A stretch of 64,000 bases of DNA from Desulfovibrionales bacterium. GTDB taxonomy: Bacteria; Desulfobacterota; Desulfovibrionia; Desulfovibrionales; Desulfonatronaceae. Position 1 is the stretch's first letter. Every line of letters starts with the position of its first letter. Below, piece after piece: positions 1 through 8,789 of this stretch. The position numbers and the translations under genes were made by a program. The stretch lies in assembly GCA_007693505.1 (NCBI GenBank), contig REDL01000051.1, forward strand, positions 1-64,000. Reading direction: 5' to 3'. Under the pieces are notes generated by a model. The model was given only the letters and a program-made list of their open reading frames with translations, was not told the DNA's origin and searched no databases.

Positions 1-329
1 GCCGCGGCGCATTTTTCGGGAAAGGATTGGTCCTCCGAGGCAAAACCCCATCCCGGATGGATAGCGATCACCCCCCGGGCCTTGGCCTTGCGGATAATCA
101 GATCAATATCCAGATACGCCCTGGGGTTCTCGCCCAAAAGCAACAACTCTTGGGCTCCGGCGGTAAACGGCGCGGTTTTGTCCACATCCGTGGCCGTCAT
201 GATCGGTATGGCGTGGAAAACCTCCTGAATCGAACGGACGATCCGCCGGGCCGGGATGCCCCGGTTTGCGACGAGAATCGGCTTACCTTCAATTTCTCTG
301 GCTACTTGTTCAAAAGTTTTTGTTGCCAT
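1..329 (-). CDS. pyc: Pyruvate carboxylase, N-terminal fragment (biotin carboxylase domain)
   Basis: This is the first ~109 residues of a biotin-dependent carboxylase; the gene runs off the left edge of the window. The N-terminus reads MATKTFEQVAREIEG, then the biotin-carboxylase opening KPILVANRGIPARRI, and later AIHPGWGFASED, the conserved segment of the ATP-grasp carboxylase domain. The ATG at 329 follows an AGGGA ribosome-binding site about 8 nt upstream. Pyruvate carboxylase makes oxaloacetate from pyruvate and bicarbonate. The biotin ligase gene lies just upstream on the same strand, which fits because this enzyme must be biotinylated. A stand-alone acetyl-CoA carboxylase biotin carboxylase subunit cannot be excluded from this fragment; the birA-pyc pairing known from Desulfovibrio favours pyruvate carboxylase. 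Confidence 0.8.
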   Translation of the reverse strand, partial: MATKTFEQVAREIEGKPILVANRGIPARRIVRSIQEVFHAIPIMTATDVDKTAPFTAGAQELLLLGENPRAYLDIDLIIRKAKARGVIAIHPGWGFASEDQSFPEKCAA

Positions 330-437
330 AAACTATCCCTAAGTCTTCGGTTTGGCGAAGATCCTTCCAGGAGCGTGATACGCACCGCCCGGAATACTTC
401 ACAATGGTGCTGGACAAATGCCCCCGTTTGCCCACCG

Positions 438-1466
438 CTACGAACATATCGCAGGGCGAACGTCTCCGAAGGTAATTCGCTGGATCGATCCTCCCACGGA
501 AAGCATCAGACTGCCGTCCTTGGCCACTCCAAGAACGATTCCCCGCAAACCATCCGTATCGGCGTCGTGCTCCGTGACGACCACCGGCTGCCCCTTCCAG
601 AGCAGATCCTGAGAAAACGCCTCGGCAAAATGCGCAGGTTGGAGTACGGGCAAGTGGTCCATGTACCAGGATACGCGGTCAAAAACAAGCTCCTCCCAGC
701 ACCTGGCCGGACAGATTCGACCGTCCATGGAGCCGGCCGTAACCACGGAGCCACCACGAAGCGCCCCGGACTCAGGCACAGCAGCAAGATTCAAGCCCAA
801 GCCAACCATGGTGACCGTTCCCCGCTGTTCAACAAGAATACCTCCAACTTTTCGACCATGCCACACTAGGTCGTTGGGCCATTTCAACCGAACGTCCCAC
901 CCCATCCGTCTCAGAGTTCGGGCCGTAAGCCAGGCCGGGAGCAGGGCGCTGAATCCGTCCCAAGCCTTGGAAAGCGCTGGTGTTCGCCAGACCACGTGCA
1001 GATTCCCGGGCAAGGACTGCCATGGTCGGCGCACCTGCCCTCGGCCGGTCCATTGGGTCACGGCCAACACCGCATCCCCTTCACCGAGCCATCCCCACTC
1101 CAGTAGCCTCCAGGCCACATCCAGTGCGGAGGAGCAGTCCTGGCAGAGATATACGTTCCCAGGCCCGCGCCATTGCGCCGTCCACCCCTGAACAGGCCTT
1201 TCCTGCACACCTCCCAAATCACCCAAATCACCCAGGTCACCCATACTTGGAATGCACTTTGGAATGTATTGCTGATGAGAATGCGCCCGCCAGGGAGCCC
1301 AAAGTGCCATCGACCGTTCCCAGAGAGGATGCGCCGCGGAGATGTGCTCGGGGTATGCGCCGCGCAACAGCTCCGGTATCTCCTCGGAAAAAAGAAAAAC
1401 CATCGGGTTCGCGCCAGCGCTTAATCGCTGTGGCACCGTTTTCCTGACCGAGTCGGCTTTGTCCAT
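438..1466 (-). CDS. birA: Biotin--[biotin carboxyl-carrier protein] ligase
   Basis: The protein (342 aa) activates biotin with ATP and attaches it to the lysine of biotin-carrier domains, probably those of the neighbouring carboxylase. The catalytic core is visible from about residue 135: TGRGQVRRPWQSLPGNLHV (a divergent form of the usual GRGRRGR-type loop) and LKWPNDLVWHGRKVGGILVE, the biotin-binding KWPNDL motif. There is no N-terminal helix-turn-helix, so it is probably not a biotin repressor. The first ~130 residues resemble no domain I know and contain a GDLGDLGDLG run from a 9-bp tandem repeat. The open frame continues upstream, but the ATG at 1466 has a GGAAGG site and clears the MATE gene by 22 nt. 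Confidence 0.88.
   Translation of the reverse strand: MDKADSVRKTVPQRLSAGANPMVFLFSEEIPELLRGAYPEHISAAHPLWERSMALWAPWRAHSHQQYIPKCIPSMGDLGDLGDLGGVQERPVQGWTAQWRGPGNVYLCQDCSSALDVAWRLLEWGWLGEGDAVLAVTQWTGRGQVRRPWQSLPGNLHVVWRTPALSKAWDGFSALLPAWLTARTLRRMGWDVRLKWPNDLVWHGRKVGGILVEQRGTVTMVGLGLNLAAVPESGALRGGSVVTAGSMDGRICPARCWEELVFDRVSWYMDHLPVLQPAHFAEAFSQDLLWKGQPVVVTEHDADTDGLRGIVLGVAKDGSLMLSVGGSIQRITFGDVRPAICS
1216..1242. repeat. Three 9-bp tandem units inside birA
   Basis: Plus strand reads aaatcaccc, aaatcaccc, aggtcaccc in direct succession. On the coding (minus) strand it gives three Gly-Asp-Leu units in the linker before the biotin ligase catalytic core. The unit is a multiple of three, so copy-number changes would lengthen or shorten the linker without breaking the frame. 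Confidence 0.8.
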
Positions 1467-1488
1467 GATGGCTGCCCTTCCGCCCATT

Positions 1489-2898
1489 TCAGCGCTGCTT
1501 GCGCATGGCAAAGCGTTGCCAATCCCAGAACTGGTAGACATAGGCCACGCAAAGGGCCTGGATGAACATGGAAACAAACATGGCCAGCCAGATCCCGGTG
1601 GCCACACCCATAACCAGGTGCCCCAGGACAAAGGCCAGGGGGATGCGTACCAGCCAGGCCGAGCCTCCCATGACCAGGGTCTGGTAGATGGTGGCTCCGG
1701 CCCCGGTAAACGCTCCCCCAAGGATCATGGAGATCAAAAGGAAAGGCATGGCCGCCAGATTGTACCGCAGGTAGTTCACCGCCTCCTCCTGAACCTCCGG
1801 GTCCGGGGCCACGAACGCGGCAATGGGTTCCAGAAACTGCCAGAGCACGATGGTCAGCAGACAGATGACCACCAATCCCTGGCCCATGATTTGGTAGCCC
1901 ATGCGCTTGGCCTGTTCCGGTTTTCTGGCACCCAGGTAGTGGCCGACCAGAATGCCGGCCGTGAAGTTGAAGGCAAAGCCGGGCAGAAACATCAGCGACT
2001 CCACGCGCATGCCCGCGCTCATCCCTGCCAGGGCCACCACGCTGCCGGTGGGCAGGCTGGCCGTGATGGAAAACAGGGCGATATATGCCGAATGCCAGAC
2101 CAGCTGCATCAGCCCGGCCGGCCAGGCGACACGAAACAGATAGGGAAACGCGCAACGGATCCATTTCCAGGGAGCGAAACTGCGCCGGACCAGCAACCGC
2201 CTGCGCCGCAGAATCCAGACGTTAAAAAGTCCTCCGGCCAGAACCGAACCAAACGTGCTCCAAGCCAATCCCTTGTACCCCAGCTCGGGGAAACCGAACA
2301 TCCCGAGACCCAGGGCAAAATCACCGAAGGTGTTCAACCCGGCCACAAGAATCATGCCGTACAGGGGGTAGAGAACCAGTTGCTGGGCCCGCAAAATGGC
2401 GTTGCCGATAATGAACAGGTAGTATGCCGGGAGGACGAGCAAATAAACGCTGAGCAGGTAGGTGGTGATGGGCAGCAGACTTTCCGGTACTTGCAGGACA
2501 CGGATCAGTGCGCCCAGCAACAAAAATCCGCATATGAGCAAAAGGAGGCCGAAAACCCCGGCGCTTTGCAGGCTCAACCCTACATAGCGCTGCACCCGAT
2601 GGATCAATCCCGCGCCATATGACTGGCTGATGGCGGCCACGCTCCCATTGCTCACTGCGATGGCCACCACCAGAAAAATAAAAAAGGATTGGCTGACCAT
2701 GCCCATGCTGGCCTGGACATCCCTGCTGATCCGTCCGGCAACCCAAACGTCCACGAACCCGATCAGGAAGTGGAAGAGCATCATCAGCACCTGGGGCCAG
2801 GCCAACCGCCAGATGGTTTTGGTGGGAGAGGCCTCGGGATCGAAGACCACCGGTTTTTGCGGCATGGCCGCGGGCACCTTCTTCGCCCGGCTCAGCAC
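1489..2898 (-). CDS. MATE family efflux transporter
   Basis: The protein (469 aa) is a multidrug and toxic-compound exporter of the NorM/DinF type, normally using Na+ or H+ antiport. It begins with IWRLAWPQVLMMLFHFLIGFVDVWVAGRIS, the typical first helix of the family, and shows about twelve hydrophobic segments arranged as two similar halves, the second starting near FRVAWPAGLMQLVWHSAYIALF. The GTG at 2898 overlaps the stop of the upstream thioesterase gene, implying translational coupling; an ATG eleven codons in (MPQKP) is an alternative start. Substrate cannot be read from sequence. Confidence 0.9.
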   Translation of the reverse strand: MLSRAKKVPAAMPQKPVVFDPEASPTKTIWRLAWPQVLMMLFHFLIGFVDVWVAGRISRDVQASMGMVSQSFFIFLVVAIAVSNGSVAAISQSYGAGLIHRVQRYVGLSLQSAGVFGLLLLICGFLLLGALIRVLQVPESLLPITTYLLSVYLLVLPAYYLFIIGNAILRAQQLVLYPLYGMILVAGLNTFGDFALGLGMFGFPELGYKGLAWSTFGSVLAGGLFNVWILRRRRLLVRRSFAPWKWIRCAFPYLFRVAWPAGLMQLVWHSAYIALFSITASLPTGSVVALAGMSAGMRVESLMFLPGFAFNFTAGILVGHYLGARKPEQAKRMGYQIMGQGLVVICLLTIVLWQFLEPIAAFVAPDPEVQEEAVNYLRYNLAAMPFLLISMILGGAFTGAGATIYQTLVMGGSAWLVRIPLAFVLGHLVMGVATGIWLAMFVSMFIQALCVAYVYQFWDWQRFAMRKQR

Positions 2899-3293
2899 TC
2901 CAGGAGATCCTTTTTGCGATACGCCAGTCCCTGGAATGAGGCCACGAGATTGGCGGACTCATCCCGGACTTCCACCAGATAGCTGGCCATCCGCCCCCCT
3001 TGCGACAGTTCCCTGGCTTCGGCAGTCAGAAGGCCCGTGGCAACGGGGCGGTGAAAATGGATGCTGGCCTGCACCCCCAGAGCGACCCTGCCGTAGGAGT
3101 TGCAAGCCGCGGCAAAGGCCAGATCCGCCAAGGCAAAGAGCGTCCCGCCGTGGGCCATGCCCAGACTATTGGTGTGCTCATCGGCCAGAGTCATCCTGGC
3201 CGTGGCCCTCCCCGGCCCGATATCCACAATCTCGATCCCCAAAAACCGAGCCAGTCGGTCATTGGCATTAATGTACCCCTTGACCTTCTCCAC
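2892..3293 (-). CDS. PaaI-family hotdog-fold thioesterase
   Basis: This is a single hotdog-fold domain (133 aa). It contains MTLADEHTNSLGMAHGGTLFALADLAFAAACNS, where the HGG(T/V)LFALAD segment is the substrate/catalytic signature of PaaI-type acyl-CoA thioesterases, followed by the second strand ASIHFHRPVATGLLTAEAREL. Such enzymes hydrolyse acyl- or hydroxyphenylacetyl-CoA. A PaaK-type CoA ligase is in the window but 50 kb away. I chose the GTG at 3293 because AGGGAGG lies just upstream. The frame extends 20 codons further to a TTG at 3353, but that reads MVQRVFEGKHGIGSHNQGG, which does not look like the family. Confidence 0.82.
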   Translation of the reverse strand: MEKVKGYINANDRLARFLGIEIVDIGPGRATARMTLADEHTNSLGMAHGGTLFALADLAFAAACNSYGRVALGVQASIHFHRPVATGLLTAEARELSQGGRMASYLVEVRDESANLVASFQGLAYRKKDLLEC

Positions 3294-3355
3294 GCCCCCT
3301 CCCTGATTGTGTGAACCTATTCCGTGCTTGCCTTCAAACACCCTTTGGACCAATT

Positions 3356-3450
3356 CAAGATCGAAATCGCAATCGCAATCGTAAAGTGCATATCATCACG
3401 GTACGATTGCAATACCGACTCCGATACCGATTTCGATTTCGACTCCGAAC
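3356..3450. repeat. Degenerate hexamer repeat, two arms in inverted orientation
   Basis: The stretch carries gatcgaaatcgcaatcgcaatcg on the left and cgataccgatttcgatttcg on the right, about 30 nt apart. Both arms are built from 6-nt units of the type cgattt/cgatac, and the left arm reads as the reverse complement of such units, so the RNA could fold imperfectly back on itself. It lies between the starts/ends of two minus-strand genes and codes for nothing believable; translation gives only alternating Arg-X or Asp-Phe strings. Confidence 0.7.
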
Positions 3451-3493
3451 ACCAGGCCCTGAGCATTCTTGCCATCGTGAAACCAAGCAACAA

Positions 3494-4105
3494 TCACACC
3501 ATCCGCAACACCACGAACCCTCCAACCAGCAACACCGTGAACAATACCGCCAGCAAGTTGAAATACTTATCAATAAATGTGGTGATCTGTGCACCGAAGC
3601 GCCAAATCAACCAGGCCACCAGGAAGAATCGGGCCGACCGACCGACCAGTGAGGCCAGAATGAAGGGGATCAGGGAAATGTCAAAGGCCCCGCCGGCAAC
3701 GGTAAAGACCTTGTAGGGCAAGGGTGTGAAGCCGGCGGTGAAGATGATCCAGAAGTTCCATGTTTCGAACAACTCCTGGACCAGAAAAAATTTCTCCACC
3801 GTGAACCCTGGTACGGTGTTGAAAAAGAACTGGGCCAAAGCGGTGAACTCCCCACCAAGAGTCCACCAGGAATAGTGACCGATGGCGTATCCCAGCAACG
3901 CTCCGGAGACCGAAGCGATGGAACAAACCGCGGCGAACCGGAAGGCCTTGGCCCGGGCCCCGAGAATCAATGCGATCAACAGCGGATCCGGCGGGATGGG
4001 GAAGAAGGAGGATTCAAAAAACGCCAGCACGAAAAGAGCCGCTGCCCCATAGGGAGTCGCGGCCCAGCTCAGTACCCAGTCATACAATCTGCGGACAATG
4101 TTCAC
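3494..4105 (-). CDS. YqaA/DedA-family (SNARE-associated) membrane protein
   Basis: This is a small polytopic inner-membrane protein (203 aa) with about five hydrophobic segments. Family features include FFESSFFPIPPDPLLIALILGA near residue 30 (the re-entrant FxPxPxE/D-like loop), YAIGHYSWW, and FTAGFTPLPYKVFTVAGGAF near residue 120. The wider DedA superfamily is implicated in phospholipid flipping, membrane homeostasis and proton-motive-force maintenance. The exact role of the YqaA branch is unsettled. The start is GTG at 4105 preceded by GGGGGAT. It stands alone between the hexamer repeat and a divergent prenyl synthase gene. Confidence 0.85.
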   Translation of the reverse strand: MNIVRRLYDWVLSWAATPYGAAALFVLAFFESSFFPIPPDPLLIALILGARAKAFRFAAVCSIASVSGALLGYAIGHYSWWTLGGEFTALAQFFFNTVPGFTVEKFFLVQELFETWNFWIIFTAGFTPLPYKVFTVAGGAFDISLIPFILASLVGRSARFFLVAWLIWRFGAQITTFIDKYFNLLAVLFTVLLVGGFVVLRMV

Positions 4106-4395
4106 GGTGATCTATCCCCCAAGCCCATGCCTGCCAGCATGGCGCGTACGGTTTTGGTTGAAATTGAAAAACAGCCACTTCAAAGCCAAAAACAGCTCCC
4201 CGTCAAGCAAAATGAATGCACATCACCCATCATTTCGGGTTGGCAACCAACTGGAGAAGTGCAAGGAACTGCTGACCTGATCGAGAATCAAGCCGGCATT
4301 TATGAGCGCAAAGGGTTCAGATTCTCTCGAAGCCGTCATCCTGCTCTGTCGCAAAATCCTTGCCTTGGGCAAGGGAAGCGGATAACAAGCCGCTG

Positions 4396-5427
4396 ATGCG
4401 CGTTCTTCAAGGCCTTCTGCAGCAAGAGTTGCCGATCATCAACGACCGCTTGGCGCGAGAAACCCGGCAGTTGCCGGACCTGGTCCGGGCCGTGGCGGAG
4501 CATGTGCTGTTGGCTGGGGGCAAACGGTTACGGCCGATGCTGACCATCCTCTTTTCCCGGTGCATGGCCAACCACGTTCCCAGTGGTTCAGCACCTTCTC
4601 GCCCAGAGACACTGGATATTTACCCTATGGCCTGCGCCATGGAATTTCTGCATTCAGCCACCTTGCTGCACGACGATATACTGGACGGCAGTGATCTGCG
4701 CCGCGGCCGGACCACGGCACACCTCATTTTTGGCCGGACGGAAACGATTCTGGCCGGGGACGTTCTCCTGGCGCTGGGCAACCGATTGGTGGCCGAATAT
4801 GCTGACGCCCGGCTGAGTTGGCGCGTGGCCGAGGCGATTATGCGCACGGCATCCGGGGAAATTCAGGAGCTGGAATGGATCAAGCACCCCACCTTGTCCC
4901 AGGAGCAATACCTGGAAATCATCACCGGGAAGACAGCCTACCTCATCCAGGCGGCCTGCCATTGCGGGGCAATTCTTTCCGGAAAGGATGACGCCATTCA
5001 CCAGGCCGCCCTGAATTTCGGGATCAATCTCGGTATTGCTTTCCAGCTTACGGACGATGCCCTGGACTATTCCTCACAGGCCGAGGTCGCCGGCAAACCC
5101 ATTGGCAATGACCTGCGTGAAGGAAAACTGACCCTGCCCCTGATCCTCTACATCCAGACCTTGCCGGCGGATGAGCGCAGTGCCGTCATGTCCTGGGTCA
5201 ACACCCTTGGCGCGACCGCTGATCCCACCGCGCTTTCCCAGGAGGACAATGAACGCCACGCGCAGGTTGTTCAGGCGGTGCGCGCGGGCGGCTGCGTGGA
5301 ACAAACCCGTGCTCGTGCGGCCCAGTACGTTGCCTTGGCCGAAAAAGCCCTCACATCCCTCCCGGTGGGCCTGGAACGTACCGCGCTTCAAGAAGCACTC
5401 CAACATACCCTGCACCGCGAAAAATAG
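4396..5427 (+). CDS. Long-chain polyprenyl diphosphate synthase
   Basis: The protein (343 aa) is a trans-isoprenyl diphosphate synthase that elongates farnesyl or geranylgeranyl diphosphate with isopentenyl diphosphate, most likely making the menaquinone side chain. It has GGKRLRPMLTILFSR, the first aspartate-rich motif LLHDDILDGSDLRRG (about residue 90) and the second QLTDDALDYS (about residue 215); small residues before the first motif fit a long product. Chain length cannot be fixed from sequence. The frame extends upstream to a TTG at 4360, but the ATG at 4396 gives the usual short N-terminus. It runs alone on the plus strand before purL. Confidence 0.9.
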   Translation: MRVLQGLLQQELPIINDRLARETRQLPDLVRAVAEHVLLAGGKRLRPMLTILFSRCMANHVPSGSAPSRPETLDIYPMACAMEFLHSATLLHDDILDGSDLRRGRTTAHLIFGRTETILAGDVLLALGNRLVAEYADARLSWRVAEAIMRTASGEIQELEWIKHPTLSQEQYLEIITGKTAYLIQAACHCGAILSGKDDAIHQAALNFGINLGIAFQLTDDALDYSSQAEVAGKPIGNDLREGKLTLPLILYIQTLPADERSAVMSWVNTLGATADPTALSQEDNERHAQVVQAVRAGGCVEQTRARAAQYVALAEKALTSLPVGLERTALQEALQHTLHREK

Positions 5428-5705
5428 CCCCGGCCTGCTTGCGGGGCGCCAATCCACAATGGTAGCCGCCCTCCCTGAAGACGCTTTTCCCTCGAGTCCG
5501 ACCGAAAACCGCCCCCTGGCGGATTCCCAAGCATGCCCCCACCATTGGCACCCAGGGCAGGTTCCGATTTTTCAGTCACCTTCCATTGCCATAACCAGTC
5601 GGCTGCCGCAAAGATCCGCTGAGAATCCTGGCCTCGTCGGCGGGCCATGCAACGCAACAAGGAACTCTGATCCCAATGAACCATGATGACGACAGGAGGA
5701 TATCT

Positions 5706-8700
5706 ATGCTGTGGCGCGTGGAGGTGGGCCTGCGGCCCCAGGTGACCGACACTCTCGGAAACCGGGTCAGCAGCAAGATATCCCAGGAGCTGGGCATTGC
5801 CGTAGACCGCGTGGACGCTATCAAGGTGTTTACCGTGGCCGGCCTGGATGAAGCGCAGATCCGACTGGTTTTGGAGCGCCATGTGCTTCACGACCCCATC
5901 CTGCACCAGGCGTCCTTGCAACCGCTGCCCGCTCCGGCCGGGGAATTTGCCTGGGTACTGGAAGTGAGCTTTCGCCCCGGGGTGACGGACAACGAAGGCC
6001 GCACCGCGGCTCAAACCGTGGCCATGGTTCTGGGCCTGCCGACCCCCTGGCCCAGAGATTTCGCCGTGTATACGTCCACCCGGTATCTGCTCTCCGGAGA
6101 CATCGACGAAACCGCTGCACGACACATAGCCAAGGATCTGCTGGCCAACGAATTGATCCAGCGCATCGACCTGAAAAATTCCTCCCAGTGGAAGACAGAG
6201 CCGGGTTTTCCGGCTCGGACCGCTCAAGTTGTGGGACGACCCAGTGACACAACCCAGACCATCAACCTTTCCGGCCTCAGCCACGCGGAACTGATGGAAA
6301 TCAGCCGCAAGGGCGTCCTGGCCCTCAGCTTGGAGGAGATGCTGGCGATTCGCGACTACTACGAACGGCCGGAAATTATCACGGCCCGCATGGCTCAGGG
6401 CTTGCCCGAAGCGCCCACGGACGTGGAGCTGGAAGCCTTGGCCCAAACCTGGTCGGAACACTGCAAGCACAAGATCTTCAACGCCCAAATCACCTACCGG
6501 ATCAGCAGCCAAGCCGACTCCCCAGTACCCAGCCCCTCCGCCTTGGACATCAACAGCCTGTACAAAACCTTCATCCAGAGGCCCACGGCCCAGATTCGGC
6601 AACGTATGGGTGCGGACGACTTCTGCCTTTCCGTATTCAAGGACAATGCCGGGGTGATTCGTTTCGACCAGGGCCACAACATCTGCGTCAAGGTGGAGAC
6701 TCACAACAGTCCTTCGGCCCTGGACCCATATGGCGGGGCCTTGACCGGAATCGTTGGTGTGAACCGTGACCCGATGGGCACCGGCATGGGTGCCGAACTG
6801 CTTTGCAATACTGATGTTTTCTGCCTGGGGTCGCCGTTTCACGACCAGCCCTTGCCGCCGCGTCTGCTCCATCCGCGTCGCGTTCTGGAAGGCGTACGCG
6901 AGGGCGTGGAGCACGGGGGGAACAAATCCGGCATCCCCACGGTGAACGGCTCTCTGGTCTTTCATGACCGCTTCCTGGGCAAGCCGCTGATCTTCTGCGG
7001 AACCGTGGGGATCATGCCCGCGCGGGTGGCTGGTCGGCCCAGCCATGTCAAACAGGCCCGGCCCGGAGACATCATCGTGATGGTCGGTGGTCGGATTGGC
7101 AAAGACGGCATCCATGGAGCCACCTTTTCCTCCGAGGAACTGCACGCGGACTCTCCGGCCACGGCGGTTCAAATTGGCGATCCTATCACCCAGCGCAAGA
7201 TGTACGATTTTTTGATGACTGCCCGGGATCGCGGTCTTTATCAGGCCATTACGGACAACGGCGCCGGGGGATTGAGCTCCTCCGTGGGGGAAATGGCCCA
7301 GGACAGCGGCGGCTGTGATCTGGATCTGAGCCTGGCTCCCTTGAAGTACGATGGCCTGAATCCGTGGGAAATTCTCCTCTCCGAAGCCCAGGAGCGGATG
7401 ACCGCTGCCGTGGCCCCGGAGAACCTGAACGCTTTCCTGGCTCTGGCCCGGCGCATGGACGTTGAAGCCACGGCTCTTGGCACCTTCACGGACACTGGCC
7501 TGTTTCACATCCGCTTCGGCGAGCGCGTGGTGGGCAGCCTGGACATGGACTTCTTGCACCACGGTACGCCGCAAATGCATCTGGAGGCGGTCTGGTCCCC
7601 GCCGGCACAAAAGGAAGTCGCCGTTGAAGCCCTGGGAGGGCCTGACGGGATCGGCAACATGGATCAAGACAACCTTTTGGAACGCATTCTGGGCCGGCTG
7701 AACGTCTGCAGCAAAGAGTACGTTATCCGTCAATACGACCATGAGGTCCAGGGCGGCAGCGTGATCAAGCCCTTGATGGGCGTTCTTGCCGACGGCCCCA
7801 CGGACGCGGCGGTGATCCGTCCGCTGCTCGACGCACATAGGGGATTGGTCATTTCCCATGGCATTTGTCCCAAATTCAGCGACCTGGACACCTACTGGAT
7901 GACCGCCAATGCCGTGGACGAAGCCGTGCGCAACGCCGTGGCCGTGGGTGCTGACCCGGCGCGGATGGCCGGAGTGGACAACTTCTGCTGGTGCGACCCG
8001 GTCCAGTCCGAGAAAACCCCGGACGGTCGCTACAAGCTGGCCCAACTGGTGCGGTCCAACCAGGCCCTGGCCCACTATTGTCTGGCCTACGGCGTTCCCT
8101 GCATCTCGGGCAAGGACTCCATGAAGAACGACTACTCCGTGGCCGGGATCAAGATTTCCGTGCCGCCCACCGTGCTTTTCAGTCTGGTAGGTGTTGTGGA
8201 GGATGTCCGAGACTGTGTGTCCTCGGACTTCAAGCAGCCAGAAGATCTGGTCTACCTGCTGGGCACGACCCGTTCCGAACTGGGCGGTTCCGAACTGGTC
8301 GATGAATTGGGGCTGTCCGGCGGGTTGGTGCCCCAGGTGGATGCCCTGGCCAACCATCAACGCTACCATGCCCTGCACGCGGCCATCCGCTCCGGCCTGG
8401 TCCGGGCGGCCCACGACCTTTCCGACGGCGGACTGGCAACAGCTTTGGCGGAAATGGCCATTGGCGGCCGTCTGGGAGCACGAATCGACCTGGCTCACAT
8501 TCCATCCATCCCCAAGAAACTGCCGGTGACAACCCTGTTGTACAGTGAATCCGCAGGCCGTTTGCTGGTCTGCGTGGCCCCGGACCAGGCGGGAGAATTC
8601 GAAGCCCTGTTTGCGGGACAAGCCCTGTCCCGCATCGGGCATGTGCAGCAGGAACCGACACTCTTGATCAAAAACGCCGACGTCCCGATACTGAGCGCAC

Positions 8701-8747
8701 CCGTAGAACGATTGGCCACTGCTTGGCAGGCGACCATGAACTGGTGA
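5706..8747 (+). CDS. purL: Phosphoribosylformylglycinamidine synthase, PurL subunit fused to PurS-like domains
   Basis: This enzyme (1013 aa) makes FGAM from FGAR, ATP and glutamine-derived ammonia in purine synthesis. The C-terminal ~800 residues are PurL: TWSEHCKHKIFNA near residue 255, the glycine-rich KVETHNSPSALDPYGGALTGI near 330, and the second AIRS-like half ending before residue 1013. The first ~160 residues contain two related PurS-like halves, WRVEVGLRPQVTDTLGNRV and WVLEVSFRPGVTDNEGRTA. No glutaminase (PurQ) domain follows, so a separate PurQ must supply ammonia. The start is decided by GGAGGA 6 nt before the ATG at 5706; ten extra upstream codons are possible but lack a site. Confidence 0.95.
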   Translation: MLWRVEVGLRPQVTDTLGNRVSSKISQELGIAVDRVDAIKVFTVAGLDEAQIRLVLERHVLHDPILHQASLQPLPAPAGEFAWVLEVSFRPGVTDNEGRTAAQTVAMVLGLPTPWPRDFAVYTSTRYLLSGDIDETAARHIAKDLLANELIQRIDLKNSSQWKTEPGFPARTAQVVGRPSDTTQTINLSGLSHAELMEISRKGVLALSLEEMLAIRDYYERPEIITARMAQGLPEAPTDVELEALAQTWSEHCKHKIFNAQITYRISSQADSPVPSPSALDINSLYKTFIQRPTAQIRQRMGADDFCLSVFKDNAGVIRFDQGHNICVKVETHNSPSALDPYGGALTGIVGVNRDPMGTGMGAELLCNTDVFCLGSPFHDQPLPPRLLHPRRVLEGVREGVEHGGNKSGIPTVNGSLVFHDRFLGKPLIFCGTVGIMPARVAGRPSHVKQARPGDIIVMVGGRIGKDGIHGATFSSEELHADSPATAVQIGDPITQRKMYDFLMTARDRGLYQAITDNGAGGLSSSVGEMAQDSGGCDLDLSLAPLKYDGLNPWEILLSEAQERMTAAVAPENLNAFLALARRMDVEATALGTFTDTGLFHIRFGERVVGSLDMDFLHHGTPQMHLEAVWSPPAQKEVAVEALGGPDGIGNMDQDNLLERILGRLNVCSKEYVIRQYDHEVQGGSVIKPLMGVLADGPTDAAVIRPLLDAHRGLVISHGICPKFSDLDTYWMTANAVDEAVRNAVAVGADPARMAGVDNFCWCDPVQSEKTPDGRYKLAQLVRSNQALAHYCLAYGVPCISGKDSMKNDYSVAGIKISVPPTVLFSLVGVVEDVRDCVSSDFKQPEDLVYLLGTTRSELGGSELVDELGLSGGLVPQVDALANHQRYHALHAAIRSGLVRAAHDLSDGGLATALAEMAIGGRLGARIDLAHIPSIPKKLPVTTLLYSESAGRLLVCVAPDQAGEFEALFAGQALSRIGHVQQEPTLLIKNADVPILSAPVERLATAWQATMNW

Positions 8748-8789
8748 TTTTGGAGAGAATCTCCCGTGACGATACTTGAGGAGCAACCC

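Noticed and set aside
1342-2622. A 426-codon plus-strand frame over birA and the MATE gene.
   Set aside because: Composition is Gln/His/Pro-rich without any domain, and both opposite-strand genes are clear; shadow frame.
3356-3450. Hexamer block considered as a CRISPR array.
   Set aside because: Units are only 6 nt, degenerate, and not separated by spacers; no cas genes nearby.
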